From Flavobacterium sp. LHD-80 (GTDB taxonomy: Bacteria; Bacteroidota; Bacteroidia; Flavobacteriales; Flavobacteriaceae), in the NCBI RefSeq assembly GCF_030929605.1, contig NZ_JAVFVS010000013.1, positions 265,453 to 329,452 on the forward strand: DNA of 64,000 nt, in the 5' to 3' direction. A model generated the notes under the pieces. It was not told the DNA's origin and did no database searches. It was given only the letters and a program-made list of their open reading frames with translations. This document shows, one piece after another, positions 1 to 6,841 of this stretch; the first letter of the stretch is position 1, and every line of letters starts with the position of its first letter. A program made the position numbers and the translations under genes.

Positions 1-1
1 C

Positions 2-475
2 CATCTGTACGATATGTACTCGAAAAGTCTCTTTTCGGTCATTAATGTACTAATCAAAAACCGTGAAGAAGCCGAAGATGTTTTGCAAGAAGTTTTTGTA
101 AAAATCTGGAAAAACATCGATTCGTACAACGAAAGCAAAGGCCGATTTTACACCTGGATCCTTAATATTGCTAGGAATACTTCTATTGATACTTTAAGAT
201 CTAAAAATTTTAATAACAGTCAAAAAAACCTTTCCTCCGATAATTTCGTAAATCTGTTAGATGACAGTAATAAGCTTGTCAATAAAATTGATACAATTGG
301 TATTCAAGAGTTCGTAAAAAAACTGAAACCAAAATGTATTGAGATTCTTGATCTGCTATTTTTTAAAGGATATACCCAACAAGAAGCTTCAGAAGAATTG
401 GCAATGCCACTGGGAACTATCAAGACACAAAATAGAAACTGTATTAACGATTTAAGAAATTATCTAAAAATATAA
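2..475 (+). CDS. ECF-type RNA polymerase sigma factor (5' end outside window)
   Basis: This is a group 4 sigma-70 factor that directs RNA polymerase to a small regulon. The frame is open to the window edge: the codons before the first ATG at 14 read His-Leu-Tyr-Asp and continue naturally into the Tyr-Ser-Lys stretch of region 2. The true start is therefore probably upstream and this entry is partial. Region 2 is seen in the acidic REEAEDVLQEVF segment and the following aromatic-rich stretch with RFYTWILNIARN. Region 4 is the C-terminal helix-turn-helix around GYTQQEASEELAMPLGTIKTQ. The stop overlaps the start of the next gene (TAATG), which implies translational coupling with its anti-sigma factor. 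Confidence 0.9.
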   Translation, partial: HLYDMYSKSLFSVINVLIKNREEAEDVLQEVFVKIWKNIDSYNESKGRFYTWILNIARNTSIDTLRSKNFNNSQKNLSSDNFVNLLDDSNKLVNKIDTIGIQEFVKKLKPKCIEILDLLFFKGYTQQEASEELAMPLGTIKTQNRNCINDLRNYLKI

Positions 476-1263
476 TGGAAGCACAAGAATATATTGAATC
501 AGGGATTTTAGAACTATATGTTTACGGTTTATTAACCGAAACTGAAAATTTGGAAATTGCCGAAGCAGCGAAGAAAAGTCCAGAAATGGAACAAGAAATT
601 ATTTCTATAGAAAAAGCCATTGTAGCTTTATCGTCAAGCTTCTCTCCTTTTCATTCGGTAGCTAATTTTGAAAAAATCAAAGCAAGATTAGAACTGAAAC
701 ATGGTAAAGTAGTCGACATGAAACCTGCATCAAACTGGTCACAATATGTTGGCTGGGCTGCTGCAGTACTTTTATTGTTGGGCTTAGGATATCAAACTTT
801 GGAATTAACAAAAACAAAAGAAGCAATTTCTACTGTTGGAACTGAAAAAAGCAAAATTGAAAGAGAATATGCTTTTTTAAACCAACAAAATAAAGAAACT
901 GAAAAAAGTTTGACTATTGTAAGAGATATCAAAAACACTGGTGTAACGCTTGGTGGTCAGGCGGTTTCTCCAACATCTTTTGCAAAAGTGTATTGGAATA
1001 AAGACACTAAGACAACTTATATTGATGCAGCTGGTTTGCCAAAACCTCCAAAAGGAATGGTTTATCAAGTTTGGGCGTTAAAATTAAGTCCAGTATTGAC
1101 TCCAACAAGCATTGGTTTATTGAGCGATTTTGAAGGAAATTCTCAAAAAATATTTGCAGTTGATCGTACAAACGAAGCAGAAGCTTTTGGGATTACGCTT
1201 GAGCCTGCCGGTGGAAGTTTAACTCCAACAATGACACAATTATATACTTTAGGAAAAGTTTAA
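475..1263 (+). CDS. RskA-family anti-sigma factor
   Basis: A membrane-anchored anti-sigma factor expected to hold the preceding sigma factor inactive. The N-terminal 60 residues are an acidic helical cytoplasmic domain. One transmembrane helix spans about residues 91-109 (YVGWAAAVLLLLGLGYQTL), followed by a short coiled coil. A periplasmic RskA C-terminal domain follows, with the typical GMVYQVWALK and LEPAGGS signatures. The length of 262 aa is usual for Bacteroidota members. The ATG overlaps the sigma-factor stop. No zinc-binding HxxxCxxC motif is visible, so it is probably not a zinc-dependent anti-sigma factor. The sensed signal cannot be told from the sequence. Confidence 0.88.
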   Translation: MEAQEYIESGILELYVYGLLTETENLEIAEAAKKSPEMEQEIISIEKAIVALSSSFSPFHSVANFEKIKARLELKHGKVVDMKPASNWSQYVGWAAAVLLLLGLGYQTLELTKTKEAISTVGTEKSKIEREYAFLNQQNKETEKSLTIVRDIKNTGVTLGGQAVSPTSFAKVYWNKDTKTTYIDAAGLPKPPKGMVYQVWALKLSPVLTPTSIGLLSDFEGNSQKIFAVDRTNEAEAFGITLEPAGGSLTPTMTQLYTLGKV

Positions 1264-1284
1264 AACTAAACGTTGCATAAAAAC

Positions 1285-1318
1285 AAAAAGCGCATATTGA
1301 AATAATATGCGCTTTTTT
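1285..1318 (+). terminator. Rho-independent terminator after the sigma/anti-sigma operon
   Basis: Arms AAAAAGCGCATATT (1285-1298) and AATATGCGCTTTTT (1304-1317) pair over 14 bp, with a run of T after the stem. The hairpin begins about 20 bp after the anti-sigma stop codon. Confidence 0.88.
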
Positions 1319-1354
1319 ATTATTTTTAATTGATTTATAACCAAATACCACATC

Positions 1355-1741
1355 ATGAACGGAAATTTACTCTTACGAATTGCAGTTTCGATTATTCTTC
1401 TCACGCATTCTGTTTTCGGAATGTTCAATAACGGCATTAACGATTTCGGGAATTTGTATTTAAACCAAATTGGTTTTGCGCCTTTTGGTGTTTTCTTGGC
1501 TTGGAGCATTAAATTATCTCACGTTATTGCAGCTGTACTTCTTTTGCTAAATAAATATGTTAAACTAGCAGGTTTTGTAACCATTTTTGTTTTAATAATG
1601 GGTATTATTCTCGTTCATTTTCAAGAAGGCTGGTTTGTTGTTGGCGGAGGAAGAAACGGCGTTGAATATAACTTTTTGTTGATTGTAGTTTTACTAGCAA
1701 TTATGTTCCCGAATGGTTTTAAGAAAGTACAATCAAATTAA
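1355..1741 (+). CDS. DoxX-like small membrane protein
   Basis: A 128-aa integral membrane protein with about four hydrophobic helices (residues 5-22, 44-65, 69-88 and 103-120). The spacing and the N-terminal RIAVSIILLTHSVFGMF segment fit the DoxX/DoxD-like family of small membrane proteins, whose members take part in quinone or thiol redox processes or have no known role. The C-terminus ends with a basic tail (NGFKKVQSN). It follows the terminator of the preceding operon and lies 9 bp before the DUF3667 gene, so those two are probably co-transcribed. The family call rests on topology and general resemblance; the biochemical role is unknown. Confidence 0.65.
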   Translation: MNGNLLLRIAVSIILLTHSVFGMFNNGINDFGNLYLNQIGFAPFGVFLAWSIKLSHVIAAVLLLLNKYVKLAGFVTIFVLIMGIILVHFQEGWFVVGGGRNGVEYNFLLIVVLLAIMFPNGFKKVQSN

Positions 1742-1750
1742 AATATCATT

Positions 1751-2479
1751 ATGGAAATTCTTTGTAAAAATTGTCATCATATCTTTACTGGCCATTATTG
1801 CAGCAACTGCGGACAACCTGCCGCAACTCATAAAATAAACCTTCATTTTTTATGGCACGATATTCAGCATGGCTTATTGCATTTTGATAAAGGAATTACC
1901 TATTCTTTAAAACAGCTTTTTACAAGGCCGGGTAATTCTGTACGCGAATTTATTGAAGGAAAACGTGTCAGGCATTTTAAACCACTTTCATTGGTTGTAG
2001 TTTTGGCAACGCTTTACGGAGTGCTATATCATTATTTTGATATTAATACGTTTCCAGATTCATCGGAAAAAACGCTAGATTATCATGAAATCAATGAGTG
2101 GATGGCAACTCATTTTTCTTGGGTAACGATTGCTACAATTCCTATTTATACCATTGGAACTTATATTGTTTTTAGAAAACAGGGGTATAATTATGTTGAG
2201 TTTTTCGTTTTAAATACATTTAAAGCATCTCAAAGACTCTTTGTACAAATCCTGACGTTTCCAATATTGCTTTATTTAAATGGCACACCGAATATTCAAA
2301 AATTTTCATCGGTAACTTATTTTATCGGACTTGTATTAATATTCTGGACGAATATTCAATTTTTTAATAAGATGTCAAAAACAAAAGCATTCTTTTTAAG
2401 CATATTAAGTCACATCATATTTCTAATTTGCTTTTTAATAATCACTGCCATTGTGATGCTTATTTTAGGAAAACTGTAA
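1751..2479 (+). CDS. DUF3667 zinc-ribbon membrane protein
   Basis: A 242-aa protein that opens with a zinc ribbon: Cys5, Cys8, Cys17 and Cys20 in the pattern CxxC...CSNCGQP. Next come the conserved DUF3667 block FDKGITYSLKQLFTRPGNSVREFIEGKR and then RHFKPLSLVVVLATLYG. About four to five transmembrane helices follow (residues 76-92, 124-137, 161-175, 186-201 and 212-238). Zinc ribbon plus membrane bundle is the family's standard layout. The family is common in Bacteroidota and its function is not known. It starts 9 bp after the DoxX-like gene and is followed by a strong terminator. Confidence 0.85.
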   Translation: MEILCKNCHHIFTGHYCSNCGQPAATHKINLHFLWHDIQHGLLHFDKGITYSLKQLFTRPGNSVREFIEGKRVRHFKPLSLVVVLATLYGVLYHYFDINTFPDSSEKTLDYHEINEWMATHFSWVTIATIPIYTIGTYIVFRKQGYNYVEFFVLNTFKASQRLFVQILTFPILLYLNGTPNIQKFSSVTYFIGLVLIFWTNIQFFNKMSKTKAFFLSILSHIIFLICFLIITAIVMLILGKL

Positions 2480-2501
2480 ACCTAAATATTAAGTTTATAA
2501 T

Positions 2502-2537
2502 AAAAAAAAAAGGTTCAGTGTTTACTGAACCTTTTTT
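2502..2537. terminator. Terminator hairpin, distal copy (loop GTTT)
   Basis: Arms AGGTTCAGT (2511-2519) and ACTGAACCT (2524-2532) have loop GTTT, an A-run before and a T-run after, so the hairpin can work on both strands. A second copy lies at 3250-3282 with the same stem but loop AAAC, the reverse complement of this one. It serves the DUF3667 gene on the plus strand and was originally the terminator of ccsA on the minus strand. Confidence 0.85.
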
Positions 2538-2564
2538 ATGTGAATTAATAATTACCGAGATATA

Positions 2565-2927
2565 TTATTTTTTCTTTACTTTTTTAGTTTTATAGTATTT
2601 ACGATACTTCGGATACGTTACAGCACCAATTACTGCAATTGTTGCCATTGAATAGTAAATCCAATTTAGAGAATGCGCCTCTCCACTTGCGTAGGAATGC
2701 AGACCAACTAAGTGGAAATTTACTCCATAATAAGTAAACAAAATCGAAATAAAAGCAAACATCGTCATTAAATTAAAGAACCATTTTCCGCGTAAAGCTG
2801 GAACAAAACGAGCGTGAATCACAAACGCATAAATCATAATCGAGATTAAAGCCCAAGTTTCTTTTGGATCCCATCCCCAGTAACGCCCCCAGCTTTCATT
2901 TGCCCATTGTATCTCTAAGAAGCATAA
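2565..2927 (-). pseudogene. Displaced 3' end of ccsA (truncated duplicate)
   Basis: The frame reads the last ~113 residues of the CcsA domain, from WANESWGRYWGWDPKETWAL to the KKVKKK end, as a near copy of the 3' end of the intact gene at 3310. By eye there are about 25 mismatches in ~355 bp, mostly at third codon positions. Only five residues differ (one I/V, and MATIAV against LGTITL). Homology stops near 2925 just upstream of QWANES. The open frame continues to an ATG at 2963 through unrelated sequence, giving a 132-aa ORF with a meaningless N-terminus. It lacks the rest of the CcsBA protein and should not assemble cytochromes. Confidence 0.85.
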
Positions 2928-3017
2928 TATTTTTAAAAATTCTGATTTTATAAAAAATAACACAGATTTATCGTATAATTTAACGTTTTTTTAATTTAAA
3001 ATTAATAATATATTTCT

Positions 3018-3025
3018 TACATTTG
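3018..3025 (+). promoter_or_regulatory. Minus-7 element of the micro-ORF cassette
   Basis: TACATTTG matches the Bacteroidota TAnnTTTG element exactly. A convincing minus-33 TTTG at the right distance is not visible, so the promoter is likely but not complete. Transcription would begin near 3031, just before a 12-bp palindrome, TTTCTGCAGAAA, at 3037-3048. Confidence 0.55.
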
Positions 3026-3076
3026 TACCTAGAAAGTTTCTGCAGAAAGCATTTTGTTCAAATTAATTAAAAAATT

Positions 3077-3139
3077 ATGAATTTAGAAGAGTATAAGACT
3101 CGAAGAGAAAGGAGGTATTTATATGAATTGGTTCGCTGA
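3077..3139 (+). CDS. 20-aa basic micro-ORF, possible leader peptide
   Basis: The ATG at 3077 opens a 20-codon frame with a charged product (starts MNLEEYKTRR, ends YLYELVR), ending in TGA at 3137-3139. It lies inside the predicted transcript that runs from the TACATTTG element to the hairpin at 3193. Its last 17 bases overlap the start of the second micro-ORF in another frame. The Shine-Dalgarno of that second ORF lies within its Arg-Glu-Arg-Arg codons, so its translation could control access to the second start. I do not recognise the peptide. It could also be only a chance frame in an RNA leader. Confidence 0.4.
   Translation: MNLEEYKTRRERRYLYELVR
3108..3116 (+). promoter_or_regulatory. 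Strong Shine-Dalgarno AAAGGAGGT
   Basis: The site is complementary to the 3' end of 16S rRNA over eight or nine bases and is placed ideally before the ATG at 3123. It is the only SD of this strength that I noticed in the window and is the main reason for calling the 14-aa ORF. Confidence 0.7.
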
Positions 3140-3167
3140 ATTATTTGCTGCATTAGCTGGAATTTAA
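3123..3167 (+). CDS. 14-aa hydrophobic micro-peptide with strong Shine-Dalgarno
   Basis: ATG at 3123 to TAA at 3165-3167 encodes MNWFAELFAALAGI, a short, nearly uncharged amphipathic or membrane-active helix. It is preceded by AAAGGAGGT (3108-3116), a near-perfect anti-Shine-Dalgarno match, with 7 bases between GGAGG and ATG. Such sites are rare in Flavobacteriia, where the 16S tail is known to be masked on the ribosome, so the signal argues for a real and specially controlled translation event. It lies in a compact promoter-to-terminator unit between repeats. A type I toxin-like, signalling or leader peptide are all possible; none is shown by the sequence. Confidence 0.5.
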   Translation: MNWFAELFAALAGI

Positions 3168-3192
3168 TCCAAAGCAAGCAGAATTAAAAATT

Positions 3193-3217
3193 AAAGCCAC
3201 TTTTATAGTGGCTTTTT
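3193..3217 (+). terminator. Terminator of the micro-ORF cassette
   Basis: AAAGCCAC (3193-3200) pairs with GTGGCTTT (3208-3215) and is followed by T residues. It closes a predicted transcript of only about 185 nt starting near 3031. Confidence 0.85.
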
Positions 3218-3249
3218 ATTTGATATATAGCCCAGACTTAATGTCAATA

Positions 3250-3282
3250 AAAAAAAGGTTCAGTAAACACTGAACCTTTTTT
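3250..3282 (-). terminator. Terminator of ccsBA, proximal copy (loop AAAC)
   Basis: Arms AGGTTCAGT (3256-3264) and ACTGAACCT (3269-3277) are flanked by A and T runs. It is the terminator of the intact ccsBA on the minus strand and duplicates the hairpin at 2502-2537 with an inverted loop. Confidence 0.85.
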
Positions 3283-3309
3283 ATGTGAATTAATAATTAC
3301 CGAGATATA

Positions 3310-6300
3310 TTATTTTTTCTTTACTTTTTTAGTTTTATAGTATTTACGATATTTCGGATATGTTACAGCTCCAATTAAAGTAATTGTTCCTAATGAATAG
3401 TAAATCCAATTTAGAGAATGCGCCTCACCGCTTGCATATGAATGCAGACCAACCAAATGGAAATTTACTCCGTAGTAGGTAAACAAAATCGAAATAAAAG
3501 CGAACATCGTCATTAAATTGAAGAACCATTTTCCGCGTAAGGCTGGTACAAAACGAGCGTGAATAACAAACGCGTAAACCATAATCGAGATTAAAGCCCA
3601 AGTTTCTTTTGGATCCCATCCCCAGTAACGCCCCCAGCTTTCATTTGCCCATTGTCCTCCTAAGAAGTTTCCAATAGTCAGCATGATCAAACCGATAGTT
3701 ATAGACATTTCGTTGATATAAGTAATCTCTTTAATATTAAGTTCCATTTTAGCTTTGTTTTTCTCTGTTGTAAAGAAAATTAATACTAATGCAACAAAAC
3801 CTAAAATCATTCCTAATGCAGTTGGACCATAACTTGCTACAATAACCGCAACGTGAATCATTAACCAATATGAATTAAGAACGGGCTGTAAATTTGCAAT
3901 TTCTGGATCAATCCAATTGGCGTTAGCTGCCATAAAAATCATCGCTGTCACAAATGCTGCCGAAGCTACCGTTAATTTTGATTTTCTATCAAATGCCAAT
4001 CCGAAGAACATTGTTGACCAAGCAACATAAACAATTGCTTCATAAGCATTACTCCAAGGTGCATGGCCTGAAATGTACCAACGTGCAATTAATGTTATTG
4101 TATGAAGTACAAATATTAAACCTATCAATATATGGAAACCATTTACAGTAATTCGTAACCATTTTTTATCGAAAAATATACTGAAAAGGGTAAAAATCAA
4201 CATAAAGATCCCTGAAAGAGAATACCAATAAAACATTTTTGGTAAAATATTATAGGTATTATAAGCAACCTCTAGATCAATTTTTTGTTCACTTGGGCGT
4301 ACTTTGCTTCCAAATTTTTTCTGAAAACCGTTGATACTTTCTAGTAATTGATCTGCCGTATCCCACTTTTTAGAAATCGAGCCATTATTCAAGGCGCTAA
4401 AATATAAAGGCAAAATTTGCTTAACATAGGTAGAATCCATGCCTTTTAAACCGGCATGATCTAATTCCAGATATGAGATCCATTTATTATTTGGATCATT
4501 CGGGATTGGGAATATTCTCAAAATACTTCCGCTTAAAGCCGATTCTAACAAGTTTACTTTTTTATCAGCTTCTATAAAATCTTTCTCAAATTGATTTGGG
4601 TTTCCTGCTTTATAAGCGGCATCTAAGTAAGGAGAAAGTTTATAATTTCCATTTTCATCAAAGAACTTTACAAAAGGTGCCAATTTCATCCCCTTTTCAA
4701 TACCAATGATTTTACGAATACTATCATCTTTTGTATTAAGATAAATGATAGGAACTTGTATCCAAACCTGAGCGTATTGTGTCATTGACAAAAATACCTG
4801 ATCAGAATTCATTCCATTATATGTATCACTTTGGCTTACTTTTCGAAGTAATTCAGATGAAAAAGTATTAATCGGTTTCATTCTTCCTCCCGCGTCTTGA
4901 ATAATCAAACGGCCAAATTTAGCTGCATGTGCTTCTGGAGCTTTATAGATTGTCAATAACGAATCCAATTGTTTTTTGCTCGGCGGCGCTACAACGTGAT
5001 TGGCGTGGTCATTTGGATCTGCAGTATGATTATGATCGTGTTCATGCGAGTGTACATGAGGATTTTGTTGTGCAAAACCGCTTAAACTCAACATTAACAC
5101 TAAAATCGTTATTAGTTTTTCTTTCTTCTTTTTAACGCTTTCAAGTTTACGTTTCAAATCTCCAAAACGAGAATGCTTTGTAAACATAATTGCCATTAAA
5201 CCAATGTATAACAGAAAATATCCAAAATAAGTAATGTTAGTTCCCCAGAAATCGTGATTTACAGATAATACAGTTCCTTTTTCATCTGGATCAAATGAAG
5301 ACTGGAAAAAACGAAATCCTTTATGATCTAAAACGTGATTCATATATATGTCTGCATCAAAAGTTTCTGTAGAATCCTGAACAGTAACTTTACTTTTAAA
5401 AGCAGAATAACTTTTCTCTGTTCCAGGGTATTTGTCAGCAATGAAATCATTTAATCTTACTTTAAAAGGCAATACATAAGCCTTGCTTCCAAAGAATAAA
5501 CTGTATTCGATCTTTCCTATTTTTACCGTCTGAGGTTCCCCAACACTTCCTTTCGAACCCATTAAGCGAACTTCTTTTTCTTGACCGTCAGCTTTAATTT
5601 TTACTACTAAAGCATCAGTGTGTGATTTGGCTTTAAAATCTTTATTTGACTCATAATCAATAACTCCTTTTACAGCTGGATCAGGGAAAACGATACGAAT
5701 ATCACCAATGCTGTACAAAGAACGCATCATTAAAGGCTGTACGTTATCTTTAGTTACAGTTCCTTTTAATTTGTCGGCCATTCTCATGAATTCTCCTTCA
5801 AATGGAGTCTGAATCGTATATTTTTCTCCAGTTGTATTAATATTGATGGCGCCGTCAGTCTGTTTATTTAAAGCAAATAAAACGTTATGAATGTTTTGAA
5901 CTTCACCTTCTTTCAAGTAATGTTCTTCACGTCCGCCTGCTCCTGCTTCAACTAATTTTAAATAAAGAGTTCCTTTTGGGTCTGGTTTTATAATTTCTTT
6001 TGCTCCCATAATGTAGTTGACATAACTAACCTCAAAAGGAGTTTCGTCAAATTTTCCTGAAAGTGTAAAATCATTATTTGTAACTGGTGAAAGCAGAAGG
6101 CTTTTATCAAAAACTCTTCTTCTCGGCTGACCTTTATATTCTCCGTCAGCAAAAACTGTGATGAATGTTTTATCCGAATAAATTTGATTTTCTGCCGCTC
6201 CTTCGCGAATTGGCATCATTCCTTCATAACTGATATAACGTGTAATAAAAGCTCCTAAAATGATAAAAACAAAGGCAATGTGAAGTAAAAAAGTAGCCCA

Positions 6301-6528
6301 TTTTTCTTTTTTAAGTAATTGGTAACGTTTGATGTTTCCAAAGAAATTAAGCATGAAAACTGCCATTATAGCTTCAAACCACCAAGTATTGTAGATTAAA
6401 ATTCTGGCTGTATCAGTATTGTATTTACTTTCGATAAAAGTTCCAACACCCATTGCAATTGCGAATGTTAAAAAAAGAACGGCCATTAAGCGTGTAGAAA
6501 ACAAAAAAGAGAATATTTTTTTATCCAT
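3310..6528 (-). CDS. ccsBA: Cytochrome c biogenesis fusion protein CcsBA (ResB-CcsA)
   Basis: A System II cytochrome c synthase that carries haem across the inner membrane and attaches it to periplasmic apocytochromes. The N-terminal ~450 residues are ResB/CcsB-like, with transmembrane helices and a large periplasmic domain. Near residue 484 lies an internal signal-like helix (LITILVLMLSLSGFAQQ), followed by a His-rich stretch. The CcsA part fills the last ~300 residues. It shows ISGHAPWSNAYEA and SYWLMIHVAV, candidates for the external haem-ligand histidines, and the WWD haem-binding motif around WGRYWGWDPKETWAL (about residue 963). I chose the ATG at 6528 (MDKKIFSFLF); an upstream ATG at 6588 adds 20 residues that break the expected N-terminus. 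The 3' end is duplicated at 2565-2927. Confidence 0.92.
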   Translation of the reverse strand: MDKKIFSFLFSTRLMAVLFLTFAIAMGVGTFIESKYNTDTARILIYNTWWFEAIMAVFMLNFFGNIKRYQLLKKEKWATFLLHIAFVFIILGAFITRYISYEGMMPIREGAAENQIYSDKTFITVFADGEYKGQPRRRVFDKSLLLSPVTNNDFTLSGKFDETPFEVSYVNYIMGAKEIIKPDPKGTLYLKLVEAGAGGREEHYLKEGEVQNIHNVLFALNKQTDGAININTTGEKYTIQTPFEGEFMRMADKLKGTVTKDNVQPLMMRSLYSIGDIRIVFPDPAVKGVIDYESNKDFKAKSHTDALVVKIKADGQEKEVRLMGSKGSVGEPQTVKIGKIEYSLFFGSKAYVLPFKVRLNDFIADKYPGTEKSYSAFKSKVTVQDSTETFDADIYMNHVLDHKGFRFFQSSFDPDEKGTVLSVNHDFWGTNITYFGYFLLYIGLMAIMFTKHSRFGDLKRKLESVKKKKEKLITILVLMLSLSGFAQQNPHVHSHEHDHNHTADPNDHANHVVAPPSKKQLDSLLTIYKAPEAHAAKFGRLIIQDAGGRMKPINTFSSELLRKVSQSDTYNGMNSDQVFLSMTQYAQVWIQVPIIYLNTKDDSIRKIIGIEKGMKLAPFVKFFDENGNYKLSPYLDAAYKAGNPNQFEKDFIEADKKVNLLESALSGSILRIFPIPNDPNNKWISYLELDHAGLKGMDSTYVKQILPLYFSALNNGSISKKWDTADQLLESINGFQKKFGSKVRPSEQKIDLEVAYNTYNILPKMFYWYSLSGIFMLIFTLFSIFFDKKWLRITVNGFHILIGLIFVLHTITLIARWYISGHAPWSNAYEAIVYVAWSTMFFGLAFDRKSKLTVASAAFVTAMIFMAANANWIDPEIANLQPVLNSYWLMIHVAVIVASYGPTALGMILGFVALVLIFFTTEKNKAKMELNIKEITYINEMSITIGLIMLTIGNFLGGQWANESWGRYWGWDPKETWALISIMVYAFVIHARFVPALRGKWFFNLMTMFAFISILFTYYGVNFHLVGLHSYASGEAHSLNWIYYSLGTITLIGAVTYPKYRKYYKTKKVKKK

Positions 6529-6692
6529 TTTTGAGGAATTACATTGTATAAAAGTGCCACAAAAGTACTTAAAAATGTTGAGTTCCAATATTTGAGATTT
6601 GTTAATAAAAACTAAAAAAAGAGGCCTTTATATAATGAATTGTAAATTTGAAATAAGTTAATTACTACAAACTCCTTATACTTAATAATTTC

Positions 6693-6722
6693 TTTGATTA
6701 TTGATATTTTTTTATAGTTTTG
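6693..6722 (+). promoter_or_regulatory. Promoter of the GH28 gene
   Basis: TTTG at 6693-6696, an 18-base spacer and TAGTTTTG at 6715-6722 match the Flavobacterium promoter consensus (TTG/TTTG, 17-23 bases, TAnnTTTG). Transcription should start near 6728, giving a leader of about 115 nt before the ATG at 6842. Confidence 0.75.
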
Positions 6723-6736
6723 TGTAATCGATTACA
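6723..6736. promoter_or_regulatory. LacI/GalR-type operator palindrome
   Basis: TGTAATCGATTACA is a perfect 14-bp palindrome with a central CG, the form of LacI/GalR-family operators. It begins at the base after the minus-7 element and covers the predicted start site, so a bound repressor would block initiation. No LacI-family gene is in the window; the regulator would be encoded elsewhere. Confidence 0.6.
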
Positions 6737-6841
6737 TTTAGAGTCAGTCTATTTATGGAAAACTTATTTTAGTTTTTCGTAAAAAAAGATCTTTCAAATA
6801 AATATTCGACTATTAACTATCTCTTTATAAAATAATTAAAA

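Larger units (their letters stand above)
2503..3665. repeat. Direct repeat pair (about 420 bp, period ~742 bp) flanking a cassette
   Basis: The left copy covers about 2503-2925 and the right copy about 3245-3665. Each holds the ccsA 3' coding end, an identical AT-rich spacer, and the terminator hairpin. Between them lies about 320 bp of unique sequence with a promoter, two micro-ORFs and a terminator. The arrangement looks like the result of insertion of DNA carrying its own gene end, which restores the target and leaves the original end on the far side. Unequal recombination with a diverged allele would look similar. Confidence 0.8.

Noticed and set aside
2565..2963. A functional short CcsA protein
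   Set aside because: The first ~19 residues are unrelated sequence, and most of the haem-handling domain is missing.
6529..6588. 20-residue extension of CcsBA
   Set aside because: The added residues do not fit the ResB-type N-terminus; MDKKIFSFLF starts the first transmembrane helix properly.
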